A DNA stretch of 64,000 nt from Bacteroidaceae bacterium (GTDB taxonomy: Bacteria; Bacteroidota; Bacteroidia; Bacteroidales; Bacteroidaceae). The DNA is taken from contig JAFWAX010000034.1 in NCBI GenBank assembly GCA_017507385.1, forward strand, positions 1-64,000, given 5' to 3'. The notes under the pieces were generated by a model. The model was given only the letters and a program-made list of their open reading frames with translations. It was not told the DNA's origin and made no database searches. Within the stretch, counting starts at the first letter, position 1; the number at the start of each line of letters is the position of its first letter. Positions 56,770 to 64,000 of the stretch are shown here, piece by piece. The position numbers and the translations under genes were made by a program.

Positions 56770-56777
56770 TAACTTTG
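56770..56777 (+). promoter_or_regulatory. -7 box of the 49-residue membrane protein gene
   Basis: TAACTTTG, 20 nt upstream of the ATG at 56797, with a TTTC 21 nt further upstream as a possible -33 element. It is divergent from the DUF3298 promoter. Confidence 0.5.
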
Positions 56778-56796
56778 TATGAAAATAATTTAAATT

Positions 56797-56946
56797 ATGG
56801 CAATCAAAGAAAAATACCCACAAGAACAGCTGCCAACAGAAGAAAAGCCACAAGCATTTCGTCGTGCTTTATATACCATGCTGGCAATGATATTTGTGAT
56901 TGGCATCTTGTCTGCCGCTGCCATCTGGTATCTATTCTTCCAATAG
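56797..56946 (+). CDS. 49-residue single-span membrane protein
   Basis: A short frame begins with ATG GCA ATC AAA and ends with TAG at 56944-56946. It has a charged N-terminus (about 1-23, many Glu/Lys/Pro) ending in FRR, then one hydrophobic helix (about 25-48, TMLAMIFVIGILSAAAIWYL). The positive-inside rule predicts N-in. A perfect TAACTTTG box lies 20 nt upstream, which would give a very short leader. Tandem 23-nt repeats begin 10 nt after the stop. No family is recognised; the promoter and topology make it a probable real small gene. Confidence 0.65.
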   Translation: MAIKEKYPQEQLPTEEKPQAFRRALYTMLAMIFVIGILSAAAIWYLFFQ

Positions 56947-56955
56947 AAGCAGCGA

Positions 56956-57024
56956 GTGCATCGTAATTGCGATGAAGGGTGTAGCGTGATTACGATGGAG
57001 GGTGCAGCGTAATTGAGGCTGTGG
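56956..57024. repeat. 23-nt tandem repeats, locus 2
   Basis: Three contiguous imperfect 23-nt units: 56956-56978, 56979-57001 and 57002-57024. Each starts GTGYAKCGTRATT in consensus. They resemble the minus-strand reading of 40804-40895. Confidence 0.75.
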
Positions 57025-57115
57025 AGCGGCTTGGATTGCGCCTTATGATTTTTTTCCATATTCCTTTTGACTTTTCTTGTTTTCAATCGTATAATAGTCA
57101 AACAACATCGAAAAA

Positions 57116-57667
57116 ATGATAAAGATAGACGAAGACATAGTGGTTAGATGCCAGCGGGGCGAAAAGGAAGCTTTTCGTTGCGTGGTGCTGAAGTATCAGC
57201 GGATGGTGTTTTCGTTGGCGCTGAAGATGTTGTGTGATGAGGAAGAGGCGAAGGACATGGTGCAGGAGACGATGGTGCGTGTGTGGCAGAGCATGGAGGA
57301 TTATGACAGGAAGAGGAGTCTTGCTACATGGATTTACACGATTGCTGCGCGCCTTTGCCTGGACAGGTTGAAGAGCATGAGACGTGTGGTGATGATGCCT
57401 GGAGATGAGCAAGTGCTGAGGAGGGTTGCCGATGGGGTGGATGTGCATCGGGCGTTGGAGAATGAAGAGTGGGTGGCGCTTGTCAGGATGATGGCTGAAG
57501 GGCTGAGTGAGAAACAGCGGCTGGTATTTACGCTCGCTCAACTGGAAGGACTTTCATCTTCGGAAGTGGAAGAAGTAACGGGCTTGAACAGCAAGCAGGT
57601 GAAAAGCAACCTGTATGTGGCCCGACAAACGATTCGTGAACGATTAAAATTGTTAGGTTATGAATAA
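57116..57667 (+). CDS. ECF-type RNA polymerase sigma factor
   Basis: This is a 183-residue protein. Region 2 is at about 20-85 (LKYQRMVFSLALKML, DMVQETMVRVWQSMEDY, TWIYTIAARLCLDRLK). Region 4 is at about 125-178 (LSEKQRLVFTLAQLEGLSS, EVEEVTGLNSKQVKSNLYVA). It is distinct in sequence from the ECF factor at 6591. It overlaps the next gene by 8 nt and leads a three-gene unit with two membrane-associated proteins. GTCAAACAACA lies about 20 nt upstream of its start. Confidence 0.93.
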   Translation: MIKIDEDIVVRCQRGEKEAFRCVVLKYQRMVFSLALKMLCDEEEAKDMVQETMVRVWQSMEDYDRKRSLATWIYTIAARLCLDRLKSMRRVVMMPGDEQVLRRVADGVDVHRALENEEWVALVRMMAEGLSEKQRLVFTLAQLEGLSSSEVEEVTGLNSKQVKSNLYVARQTIRERLKLLGYE

Positions 57668-58034
57668 GATAGATGATATGTTTGATAGGCTTCAGGGGCA
57701 GATGCCTGAACTGGAAAATCCAGAGGAAATGGTGGAAAGTATCATGCGGAACCTGCCTGACAGGGAAATGCCCCTTCCTGTGAAGGCTTCCAAACAGCAT
57801 GCCGTGCTGATTGCTTTGCGCATCATCTCTTCGGCTGCTGCCATCTGGCTGATAGGGCTTTTCATCTATGTGAACCAGCCTCTGGAATCCAATGCTCAAC
57901 ATGTTAATGTTTATATGACTGACTTCCCGAAAAGCGGAACGCTCGAGAATGTATATACACGTCGCTTGCAGGCAGGTCAATCAAAACCAATTAGTTACAC
58001 TCAATTTAAACAAATGATTTATGCGAAAAAATAG
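57660..58034 (+). CDS. Single-span membrane protein, probable anti-sigma factor
   Basis: This is a 124-residue protein. The N-terminal ~40 residues include DDMFDRLQGQMPELENPEEM and NLPDREMPLP (cytoplasmic). One membrane helix lies at about 45-66, and a periplasmic C-terminal tail follows. It starts inside the sigma gene and overlaps the next gene by 14 nt, so all three are translationally coupled. There is no HxxxCxxC zinc motif. The function is inferred from position and topology. Confidence 0.65.
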   Translation: MNKIDDMFDRLQGQMPELENPEEMVESIMRNLPDREMPLPVKASKQHAVLIALRIISSAAAIWLIGLFIYVNQPLESNAQHVNVYMTDFPKSGTLENVYTRRLQAGQSKPISYTQFKQMIYAKK

Positions 58035-59151
58035 ATTGTTTCTGGCACTTTTGATGTCAGCCGTGTTCATCGCTTCTTGCGATAAACCCAATGTTCGGAT
58101 GCACACCATTATTAACGAGGATGGCAGTTGCGAACGTGAAGTGAGTTACACCACCATTATGCCAAAGGAAATGCGTGATTCCCTCTGGGGAAGCGGCAAG
58201 GTGAGCTGGGCATACCCTGTGCCAGAGTGCCTGAATACGAATGCCTTTATGAACACACATACCCATACGGATGGAGATACTGTGACTACGACCTTTATGA
58301 GAGGATTCGACTCTGTGGAGGAGATGTGCCAGCAGACACCATTGCAATTAAACGGAACGCGTCTTGAATCGATGGCTAAATTGGAGAAAAAGAATCGCTT
58401 GTTCTATACATTATATACTTATACGGAAACATTTACCTGTGTGGGGGATACGTTCAAGATTCCGGCAACTAACTATGCAGATAAAGAGGTGGTTAGCTAC
58501 TGGTTTACAGGTCAGCCCAATCTGCTGCAAGGGCTCAGCGGTGCAGAGGCTTCTGAGAAAATAAGCAAGATGGAACCATTTGTGACACAATGGATTAATG
58601 ATAATTTCTTCAAGCTTTGCTTTGACTTTATGGTAGATAACTATGACTCCATTCAGAATCCTCCTATAGAGAAAGCGCAATTTGTGGAACTTCATGATTC
58701 GTTGGCGAACTATCTTTTGAGCACAACGGGAGACATTCTGCTTGTGAATCCAGGTGAGCGCTTTGAAAAGTTTTTCAACTCAGATGCCTACGCAATATTT
58801 TTTGATGAGGAAACGCCATGTGGAAAGGCTTTGGAAGAAGAATTGTCCAAGCACATGAACATTTTCTGGTTCTCTGTACCTTATTCGCTCACGATGCCGG
58901 GCACGGTGGTTTATGCCGGTACAGGAGTCGTCAAGGATGGCGTCATCCACTATCCGCTGACAGGCGAACGTCTTATTCCTCAAGACTATACCATTACGGC
59001 AACCTCGCGTGTCACACATACTTGGACTTATGTTGCCGCTTTCTTTATCTTGCTTGTTTTCATCGGCAGTTTCCTTTATTGTGGAAGCAAAAGGAAAACT
59101 CAGAGGGTGAAAGCACGATTTGAAGAGCGAGTCGGCTCTAAAAAGGAATAG
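58021..59151 (+). CDS. Lipoprotein with C-terminal membrane helix, unknown function
   Basis: This is a 376-residue protein. It starts with a lipoprotein signal (FIASC, Cys20) and a large extracytoplasmic part (about 21-335), including an early HTIINEDGSCEREVSYT strand pair. A second hydrophobic helix lies at about 342-362 (VAAFFILLVFIGSFLYCG), followed by a basic cytoplasmic tail. Having both a lipobox and a C-terminal membrane helix fixes it to the inner membrane at both ends. It is the third gene of the ECF operon and probably a sensor or target. No family is recognised. Confidence 0.7.
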   Translation: MRKNRLFLALLMSAVFIASCDKPNVRMHTIINEDGSCEREVSYTTIMPKEMRDSLWGSGKVSWAYPVPECLNTNAFMNTHTHTDGDTVTTTFMRGFDSVEEMCQQTPLQLNGTRLESMAKLEKKNRLFYTLYTYTETFTCVGDTFKIPATNYADKEVVSYWFTGQPNLLQGLSGAEASEKISKMEPFVTQWINDNFFKLCFDFMVDNYDSIQNPPIEKAQFVELHDSLANYLLSTTGDILLVNPGERFEKFFNSDAYAIFFDEETPCGKALEEELSKHMNIFWFSVPYSLTMPGTVVYAGTGVVKDGVIHYPLTGERLIPQDYTITATSRVTHTWTYVAAFFILLVFIGSFLYCGSKRKTQRVKARFEERVGSKKE

Positions 59152-59172
59152 ATGCTGGAGATACTTTAGTGG

Positions 59173-59212
59173 CAAGGCTCACGAACCAAATCCGAAGGGT
59201 TCGTGAGCCTTG
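59173..59212 (+). terminator. Hairpin after the second ECF operon
   Basis: CAAGGCTCACGAACC pairs perfectly with GGTTCGTGAGCCTTG around a 10-nt loop, 21 nt after the stop codon. There is no T run. Confidence 0.65.
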
Positions 59213-59352
59213 TGGTTGATGAGTGAGTATGGGGATATGGAATAGGATAGGGGGAGACTGAACATATAGGTGGGCTAAGCGGCAGTTTTTTATATGGCTG
59301 ATGCAGTTTTTGCATTCGCAACAGCGGCATCTATTGGAAAAATTCAAATAAT

Positions 59353-59384
59353 TTTGTTTTTTCTCTCACTTAATCGTAACTTTG
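59353..59384 (+). promoter_or_regulatory. Promoter of the DMP19-smpB-metH operon
   Basis: TTTG (59353-59356), a 20-nt spacer and TAACTTTG (59377-59384). The transcript would start near 59391, 15 nt before the ATG at 59406. Confidence 0.7.
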
Positions 59385-59405
59385 CAAATCTAAAAAAAGA
59401 AGATT

Positions 59406-59903
59406 ATGGTACATTTGGACAGGGAACTGGCACACGAAAGATATGAGTCGTTGGATGGTATCGGATTCATCCAGTGGGTGACTGACGGCTATTTGGCGGC
59501 TATTGGTGGGGTATTGACGGCCGATAACATGGAGATGCTGAGTGCAGAGCAGCATGCGGTGCTCTGCTACCGTTATGTGCTCGACGAGGTGATGGAGGGT
59601 GGCTTTATTCAGTTGATTCTGAATGGTTATGCGCCGTATGTGTTGGAAGGACCTTTTCCGATGGTGGTGAAAAAGGAGTGGGAAATGAAGGACTTTTCAA
59701 AGTTGCTGTATGAAGCCAAGAGGGAGTACCACAAGCACCAGGAGGAACTCTCGCGAGACATGGACGATGAGGAGTTTATGGCGCTCTATGAGCAGCTGGA
59801 GGATTTGAACGAGTTGGGTGATGACTTTCTGGACGAGCATCAGGAAGAGGTGACTCCAGCGGTGGCGAAGATGATTGTTGAGCATTTGGATATGTATATG
59901 TAA
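59406..59903 (+). CDS. DMP19-like protein
   Basis: This is a 165-residue acidic cytoplasmic protein. The segments [20 protein letters not shown] and [14 protein letters not shown] match the DMP19 (DUF4375) family, whose best-known member in Neisseria is a DNA mimic that binds a transcription regulator. The C-terminal ~50 residues are highly acidic and helical ([18 protein letters not shown]). It is first in a tight operon with smpB (4-nt gap) and metH. Activity as a DNA mimic is only a possibility from the family. Confidence 0.7.
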   Translation: MVHLDRELAHERYESLDGIGFIQWVTDGYLAAIGGVLTADNMEMLSAEQHAVLCYRYVLDEVMEGGFIQLILNGYAPYVLEGPFPMVVKKEWEMKDFSKLLYEAKREYHKHQEELSRDMDDEEFMALYEQLEDLNELGDDFLDEHQEEVTPAVAKMIVEHLDMYM

Positions 59904-59907
59904 GATA

Positions 59908-60384
59908 ATGGGAAAGAATAAGATAGCGAAGAATCAGCAAGTAAACATCAAGAATAAGAGGGCGTCGTTTGACTATGAGTTTGTCGATGTCTTTACGGCT
60001 GGCATTGTGCTGACGGGTACGGAAATCAAGAGTATTCGTGCGGGAAAGGCGAGCTTGGTGGATACGTACTGTTACATTAACAATGGCGAAATCTGGGTGA
60101 AGAATATGTATGTGGCGCATTATCTGGAAGGCTCGTACAATAATCACATGGAGCGCCGGGAACGCAAACTGCTTTTGAACAAGAAGGAGATTCGCAACTT
60201 GCAGAATGAAACGAAAGCGCCAGGTTTTACCATCGTGCCTGTTCGGCTGTTCATCAGCGAAAAGGGGCTGGCAAAATTGAGCATTGCGCTGGCAAGGGGA
60301 AAGAAGGAGTATGACAAGCGGCAGACGCTGAAGGAGAAGGAGGACAGAAGGGAAATGGACCGAGCAAAGAAGGTGAGACTATGA
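59908..60384 (+). CDS. smpB: SsrA-binding protein (trans-translation)
   Basis: This is a 158-residue RNA-binding protein that delivers tmRNA to stalled ribosomes. The conserved core runs from [19 protein letters not shown] through [19 protein letters not shown] to the basic C-terminal tail ([19 protein letters not shown]). ATG 59908 is preferred over an upstream Met because it gives the family N-terminus. The tmRNA gene itself is not in the window. It overlaps metH by 4 nt (ATGA). Confidence 0.95.
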   Translation: MGKNKIAKNQQVNIKNKRASFDYEFVDVFTAGIVLTGTEIKSIRAGKASLVDTYCYINNGEIWVKNMYVAHYLEGSYNNHMERRERKLLLNKKEIRNLQNETKAPGFTIVPVRLFISEKGLAKLSIALARGKKEYDKRQTLKEKEDRREMDRAKKVRL

Positions 60385-63146
60385 CGCTGTATGATGTAAT
60401 AAAGGAGCGCATTCTGATTTTGGATGGTGCGATGGGCACGATGATTCAGCAGTATGGGCTAACGGAGGGTGACTTCAGGGGAGAACGATTCAGAGATGTG
60501 CCTGGACAGATGAAGGGCAATAACGATATGCTGTGCCTGACTCGCCCCGATGTGATTGCTGACATCCATCGCAAGTATCTTGAGGCAGGCGCTGACCTCA
60601 TCACGACATGTACTTTTTCGTCTCAACGTGTGTCGATGGCTGATTATGGTATGGAGAATGATTGCCGCGAGATGAATCTGGCAGGTGCGAGGATTGCGCG
60701 GCGGTTGGCAGATGAATATACGGAGAGAACTCCGATGAAGCCGCGTTTCGTGTTGGGCGATGTCGGACCTACGAATAAGTCGCTGAGCATTTCGCCCGAT
60801 GTGAACAACCCTGCTTTGCGAAGCCTTGCCTATGACGAATTGGTTGATGCCTACACGGAGCAGATGGCTGCGCTTATCGAGGGCGGAGTGGATGCGCTGC
60901 TTATCGAAACCGTTTTTGATTCCCTGAATGCTAAAGCTGCTATCTATGCATCGGAAAAGGCGATGGATCTGACAGGAAAGCGTGTGCCTCTGATGCTGTC
61001 CATTACTGTGAGCGACGTGGCTGGACGTACCCTCTCGGGGCAGACCCTGGAGGCGTTTTTGACAAGTGTGCAGCATGCTGACATCTTCTCTGTTGGATTG
61101 AACTGCTCGTTTGGGGCACGCCAACTCAAACCATTTTTGAAAGTATTGGCGGAGAAAGCGCCTTATTATATCTCGGCACACCCCAACGCTGGGCTGCCTA
61201 ATTCTCTGGGGCTCTACGATCAAACGCCTGATATGATGGCGGAGCAAGTGAGGGAGTATGTGGACGAGGGTTTGGTCAATATTCTTGGTGGCTGTTGTGG
61301 AACAACTGAGAAGTTCATAGAGCTTTATCCGACAATAGTGGAAGGCAAGAAGCCGCACATCCCTGTTGAAAAGCCTAATAGTATGTGGCTGAGCGGTTTG
61401 GAATTGCTGGAACTCACACCTGAACGCCGTTTTGTGAATGTCGGCGAGCGTTGCAACGTGGCAGGTTCACGTAAGTTCCTCCGTCTTATCAATGAGAAAA
61501 ACTATGATGAAGCCCTTTCCATCGCACGAAAACAAGTGGAGGATGGAGCGTTGGTGCTCGACATCAACATGGATGATGGACTTCTCGACGCCAAGCATGA
61601 GATGGTCACTTTTCTCAATCTCCTGATGAGTGACCCTGATATTGCCAAAGTGCCGATGATGATTGATTCCAGCGATTGGAACGTCATCAAAGCAGGCTTG
61701 AAATGTGTGCAGGGAAAGAGCATCGTCAACAGCATCTCGCTGAAAGAAGGCGAAGAGAAGTTTCTCGAGAAAGCTCGTGAAATCAAACACTTGGGTGCTG
61801 CAACGGTGGTGATGGCATTTGACGAACAGGGACAGGCAACCACTTTTGAACGCAAGATAGAAATCTGTGAACGTGCCTACCGACTAATGGTGGATGAAGT
61901 AGGCTTCAATCCGCTCGACATCATTTTTGACCCCAATGTCTTAGCTGTTGCCACGGGCATGGAGGAGCACAACAATTACGGATTGGACTTTATTCGTGCA
62001 ACGGAGTGGATTCGCAAGAATCTGCCAGGTGCTCACGTGTCGGGCGGAATCAGCAATCTTTCTTTCTCGTTCCGAGGCAATAACTACATCCGTGAGGCGA
62101 TGCATGCGGTGTTCCTCTACCACTCCATTGCTGTGGGGCAAGACATGGGTATTGTGAACCCAGCCACACAAGTGCTTTATAGCGACATTCCCGACGAAGT
62201 GTTGACAGCCATAGATGATGTGTTGCTCAACCGTACTTCAGATGCAACGGAAAAACTTATTGAAATTGCTGCTCGGATCAAAGCGGAAAAAGATGCTGAG
62301 AAAGAGGTGATTAAAAGTGGTGGAGCTTTGCCAAAGACTCATGCTGGCGACTGGCGGAACGGAACTATGGAAGAGCGACTGAAACATGCATTGGTGAAAG
62401 GTATTGGTGACTATCTGGAAGTGGATTTGGACGAAGCTACCCGACGGTACGACAATCCTGTGAAGATTATCGAAGGACCGCTGATGGATGCTATGAATAC
62501 TGTTGGCGAACTTTTCGGAAGCGGAAAGATGTTTCTGCCGCAGGTGGTGAAAACGGCACGGACAATGAAGAAAGCCGTGAATATTCTGCAACCTCTTATT
62601 GAGGCAAGCCGTTTGGAGGGGGCTCGGAAGGCAGGTAAGGTGCTGTTGGCAACAGTCAAGGGCGATGTGCACGACATTGGCAAGAATATCGTGAGTGTTA
62701 TTCTTGCTTGTAACAACTACGAAATCATAGACTTGGGTGTTATGGTACCTGCTGAAACCATTGTGGAGAAAGCTCTTGAAGAAAACGTTGATGTTATCGG
62801 ACTTTCAGGACTCATTACTCCGTCGTTGGAAGAGATGGTGAATGTGGCACGGGCTCTTGAACAACGAGGTGTTGACATTCCCGTCATGATAGGTGGAGCC
62901 ACTACGAGCGAACTCCATACCGCACTCAAGATTGCTCCTGTCTATCATGGACCGGTCCTCTGGATGAAGGATGCTTCGCAGAATGTCACCGTCAGTGCCC
63001 GCTTGCTCAATCCCGAAGCCAGAATAGAATTGGTTAATGAGTTGGAAAAGAAATATGCCGAACTCCGTTCTGTTAGAGAAAGCGGGGAGTTCGGCATGGT
63101 AAGCCTTGACGAAGCACGAAATCGTAAACCTAATTACTTCGATTAA
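60381..63146 (+). CDS. metH: Cobalamin-dependent methionine synthase lacking the reactivation domain
   Basis: This 921-residue protein has a homocysteine domain with zinc ligands Cys242, Cys305 and Cys306 (GLNCSFG, GGCCGTT). A pterin-binding domain (about 350-620, [19 protein letters not shown]) and a cobalamin cap follow. The B12-binding domain has the cobalt-ligand His764 in GDVHDIGK, near Escherichia coli His759. It stops at NRKPNYFD in the linker where full-length MetH (about 1220 residues) continues into the AdoMet-dependent activation domain. Only 18 nt separate it from the convergent mazG, so no remnant follows. Reactivation would need a partner encoded elsewhere. Confidence 0.94.
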   Translation: MTLYDVIKERILILDGAMGTMIQQYGLTEGDFRGERFRDVPGQMKGNNDMLCLTRPDVIADIHRKYLEAGADLITTCTFSSQRVSMADYGMENDCREMNLAGARIARRLADEYTERTPMKPRFVLGDVGPTNKSLSISPDVNNPALRSLAYDELVDAYTEQMAALIEGGVDALLIETVFDSLNAKAAIYASEKAMDLTGKRVPLMLSITVSDVAGRTLSGQTLEAFLTSVQHADIFSVGLNCSFGARQLKPFLKVLAEKAPYYISAHPNAGLPNSLGLYDQTPDMMAEQVREYVDEGLVNILGGCCGTTEKFIELYPTIVEGKKPHIPVEKPNSMWLSGLELLELTPERRFVNVGERCNVAGSRKFLRLINEKNYDEALSIARKQVEDGALVLDINMDDGLLDAKHEMVTFLNLLMSDPDIAKVPMMIDSSDWNVIKAGLKCVQGKSIVNSISLKEGEEKFLEKAREIKHLGAATVVMAFDEQGQATTFERKIEICERAYRLMVDEVGFNPLDIIFDPNVLAVATGMEEHNNYGLDFIRATEWIRKNLPGAHVSGGISNLSFSFRGNNYIREAMHAVFLYHSIAVGQDMGIVNPATQVLYSDIPDEVLTAIDDVLLNRTSDATEKLIEIAARIKAEKDAEKEVIKSGGALPKTHAGDWRNGTMEERLKHALVKGIGDYLEVDLDEATRRYDNPVKIIEGPLMDAMNTVGELFGSGKMFLPQVVKTARTMKKAVNILQPLIEASRLEGARKAGKVLLATVKGDVHDIGKNIVSVILACNNYEIIDLGVMVPAETIVEKALEENVDVIGLSGLITPSLEEMVNVARALEQRGVDIPVMIGGATTSELHTALKIAPVYHGPVLWMKDASQNVTVSARLLNPEARIELVNELEKKYAELRSVRESGEFGMVSLDEARNRKPNYFD

Positions 63147-63164
63147 ATGCTTGCTGGTTTACGA

Positions 63165-63989
63165 TTAACCAAGTGCTTTTGCTTCGTTCCACCAAGCATC
63201 CATTTGTTCCAAGGTTAGGTATTTCAAGTCCTGACCTTTTTCTTTTGCCTTGGCTTCTACATAGTTAAAACGCTTGATGAACTTTTGGTTGGTATGCTCA
63301 AGAGCGTTGTCTGGGTTGATTTTGTAGAGGCGGGCTGCATTGATGAGACTGAATAGCACATCGCCAAATTCTTCTGTAGCATGCTTCTTGGCTGTTTCCT
63401 TGGCATCGTCAGTTTCGGCGTTATTGTAAGCCAGTTCTACTTCTGCTTCAAACTCGGTGATTTCCTCTTTTACCTTTTTCCATACATCGCGACGTTCTTC
63501 CCAGTCGAAGCCAACATTGCGCGCCTTGTCTTGAATGCGGTATGCCTTGACAAGGGAGGGGAGAGCTTCGGGTACTCCTGAAAGCACGGTCTTGTTGCCA
63601 TCCTTCTCCTTGGTCTTGATCTGCTCCCATGTCTGCCGTACTTGGTCGGGAGTATTGGCAATCACGTCGCCATAAACATGTGGATGGCGAAAAATGAGTT
63701 TGTCGCAGAGTTTATGGCATACGTCAGCCACATCGAACTCGCCTTTCTCTTCGCCAATCTTTGAATAGAAGACGATGTGGAGTAGTACGTCGCCTAATTC
63801 TTTGCAAATGTTGATATTGTCATCCTTGATGAGAGCATCACATAACTCGTAAGTTTCCTCGATAGTATTGGGACGCAATGATTCGTTAGTTTGTTTTTTG
63901 TCCCAGGGGCATTTTTCTCGAAGGTCGTCCATGACATCGAGAAGGCGCCCGAACGCTTCAATTTTTTCCTGTCTTGTATGCATATTCAT
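63165..63989 (-). CDS. mazG: Nucleoside triphosphate pyrophosphohydrolase MazG
   Basis: This is a 274-residue cytoplasmic all-alpha NTP pyrophosphatase. Two MazG halves are visible. The first has the metal motif EETYELCDAL plus KELGDVLLHIVF (about 42-75); the second has ATEEFGDVLFSLINAARLY (about 205-225). It hydrolyses NTPs to NMPs and limits misincorporation or ppGpp. Two starts are possible, at 63989 (MNMHTRQEK) and 63983 (MHTRQEK); the latter fits the family better. It is convergent with metH, with only 18 nt between stops. Confidence 0.94.
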   Translation of the reverse strand: MNMHTRQEKIEAFGRLLDVMDDLREKCPWDKKQTNESLRPNTIEETYELCDALIKDDNINICKELGDVLLHIVFYSKIGEEKGEFDVADVCHKLCDKLIFRHPHVYGDVIANTPDQVRQTWEQIKTKEKDGNKTVLSGVPEALPSLVKAYRIQDKARNVGFDWEERRDVWKKVKEEITEFEAEVELAYNNAETDDAKETAKKHATEEFGDVLFSLINAARLYKINPDNALEHTNQKFIKRFNYVEAKAKEKGQDLKYLTLEQMDAWWNEAKALG

Positions 63990-64000
63990 TGTTTATCAGG

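Noticed and set aside
60459-61358. Long open frame antisense to metH (299 residues)
   Set aside because: It lies wholly opposite the conserved homocysteine domain of metH, its translation resembles no family, and long antisense frames are common opposite biased codons.
63120-63164. A frameshift or nonsense mutation truncating metH
   Set aside because: Only 18 nt lie between the metH stop and the convergent mazG stop, so there is no downstream remnant of an activation domain; the short form is more likely native.

Overview
The window looks like chromosome from a member of the Bacteroidales, most likely a Prevotella-type organism. The evidence is the moderate A+T content and the many TAnnTTTG (-7) boxes, several with a TTTG box 19-20 nt upstream, which is the Bacteroidetes housekeeping promoter. 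It also carries families typical of that phylum: Porin_10, DUF4468, DUF5687, a GT3 glycogen synthase, a Bacteroidetes-type PpiD, and a sodium-pumping methylmalonyl-CoA decarboxylase. It is mostly housekeeping DNA, with 51 annotated protein genes and no tRNA, rRNA, prophage or CRISPR array seen. Only the left edge (a truncated helix-turn-helix gene, a small secreted protein and a leader full of overlapping inverted repeats) has an accessory or mobile character.

Layout: 1-1.2 kb is the accessory-looking edge. 1.3-7.6 kb has ispE, a Porin_10 outer-membrane protein with a small membrane partner, a DUF4468 protein, and an ECF sigma / membrane anti-sigma-like / periplasmic protein operon. 7.8-14 kb is an envelope block (PpiD, LptC, a TPR protein, an outer-membrane barrel). 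14-20.3 kb is the leftward run lon-tgt-lptF/G-DEAD helicase. 20.8-24 kb has asnA and ligA. 24.2-28.6 kb is a glycogen synthase and glycogen phosphorylase pair, followed by a TPR protein. 30.2-35.6 kb has ftsK, lolA-like, DUF5687 and an ABC ATPase. 35.7-40.6 kb is a complete methylmalonyl-CoA epimerase / Na+-pumping decarboxylase operon (succinate to propionate). 41-44.5 kb has a YidE/AspT-type transporter and ettA. 44.5-46.5 kb is nadE. 46.6-52 kb is a GH43-GH2 polysaccharide-degrading pair without susC/susD. 52-56.7 kb has mltG, a nitroreductase, DUF2520-kdsC-like-maf and a DUF3298 lipoprotein. 56.8-59.2 kb has a 49-residue membrane protein missed by size cut-offs and a second ECF sigma operon. 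59.4-64 kb has a DMP19 protein, smpB, metH and mazG.

The less ordinary signals are these. (1) NadE has Gly where the catalytic Cys of its glutaminase domain should be. (2) Three families of short intergenic repeats recur: a three-unit TGTGCCCCACA palindrome at three loci, always oriented the same way relative to the gene it follows; a 76-bp inverted-repeat element at two loci; and degenerate 23-nt tandem repeats at two loci that appear to share a consensus. (3) The OadG-type subunit of the decarboxylase carries a predicted exported lamin-tail domain. (4) MetH ends before the reactivation domain. (5) Tgt lacks the three zinc cysteines. (6) Overlapping inverted repeats sit in the leader at the left edge. 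No clear new defence or biosynthetic system was found. Start sites were moved inward where an upstream TTG start or a promoter box showed that the longest frame is too long (ligA, ftsK, the CTD mini-protein and others).
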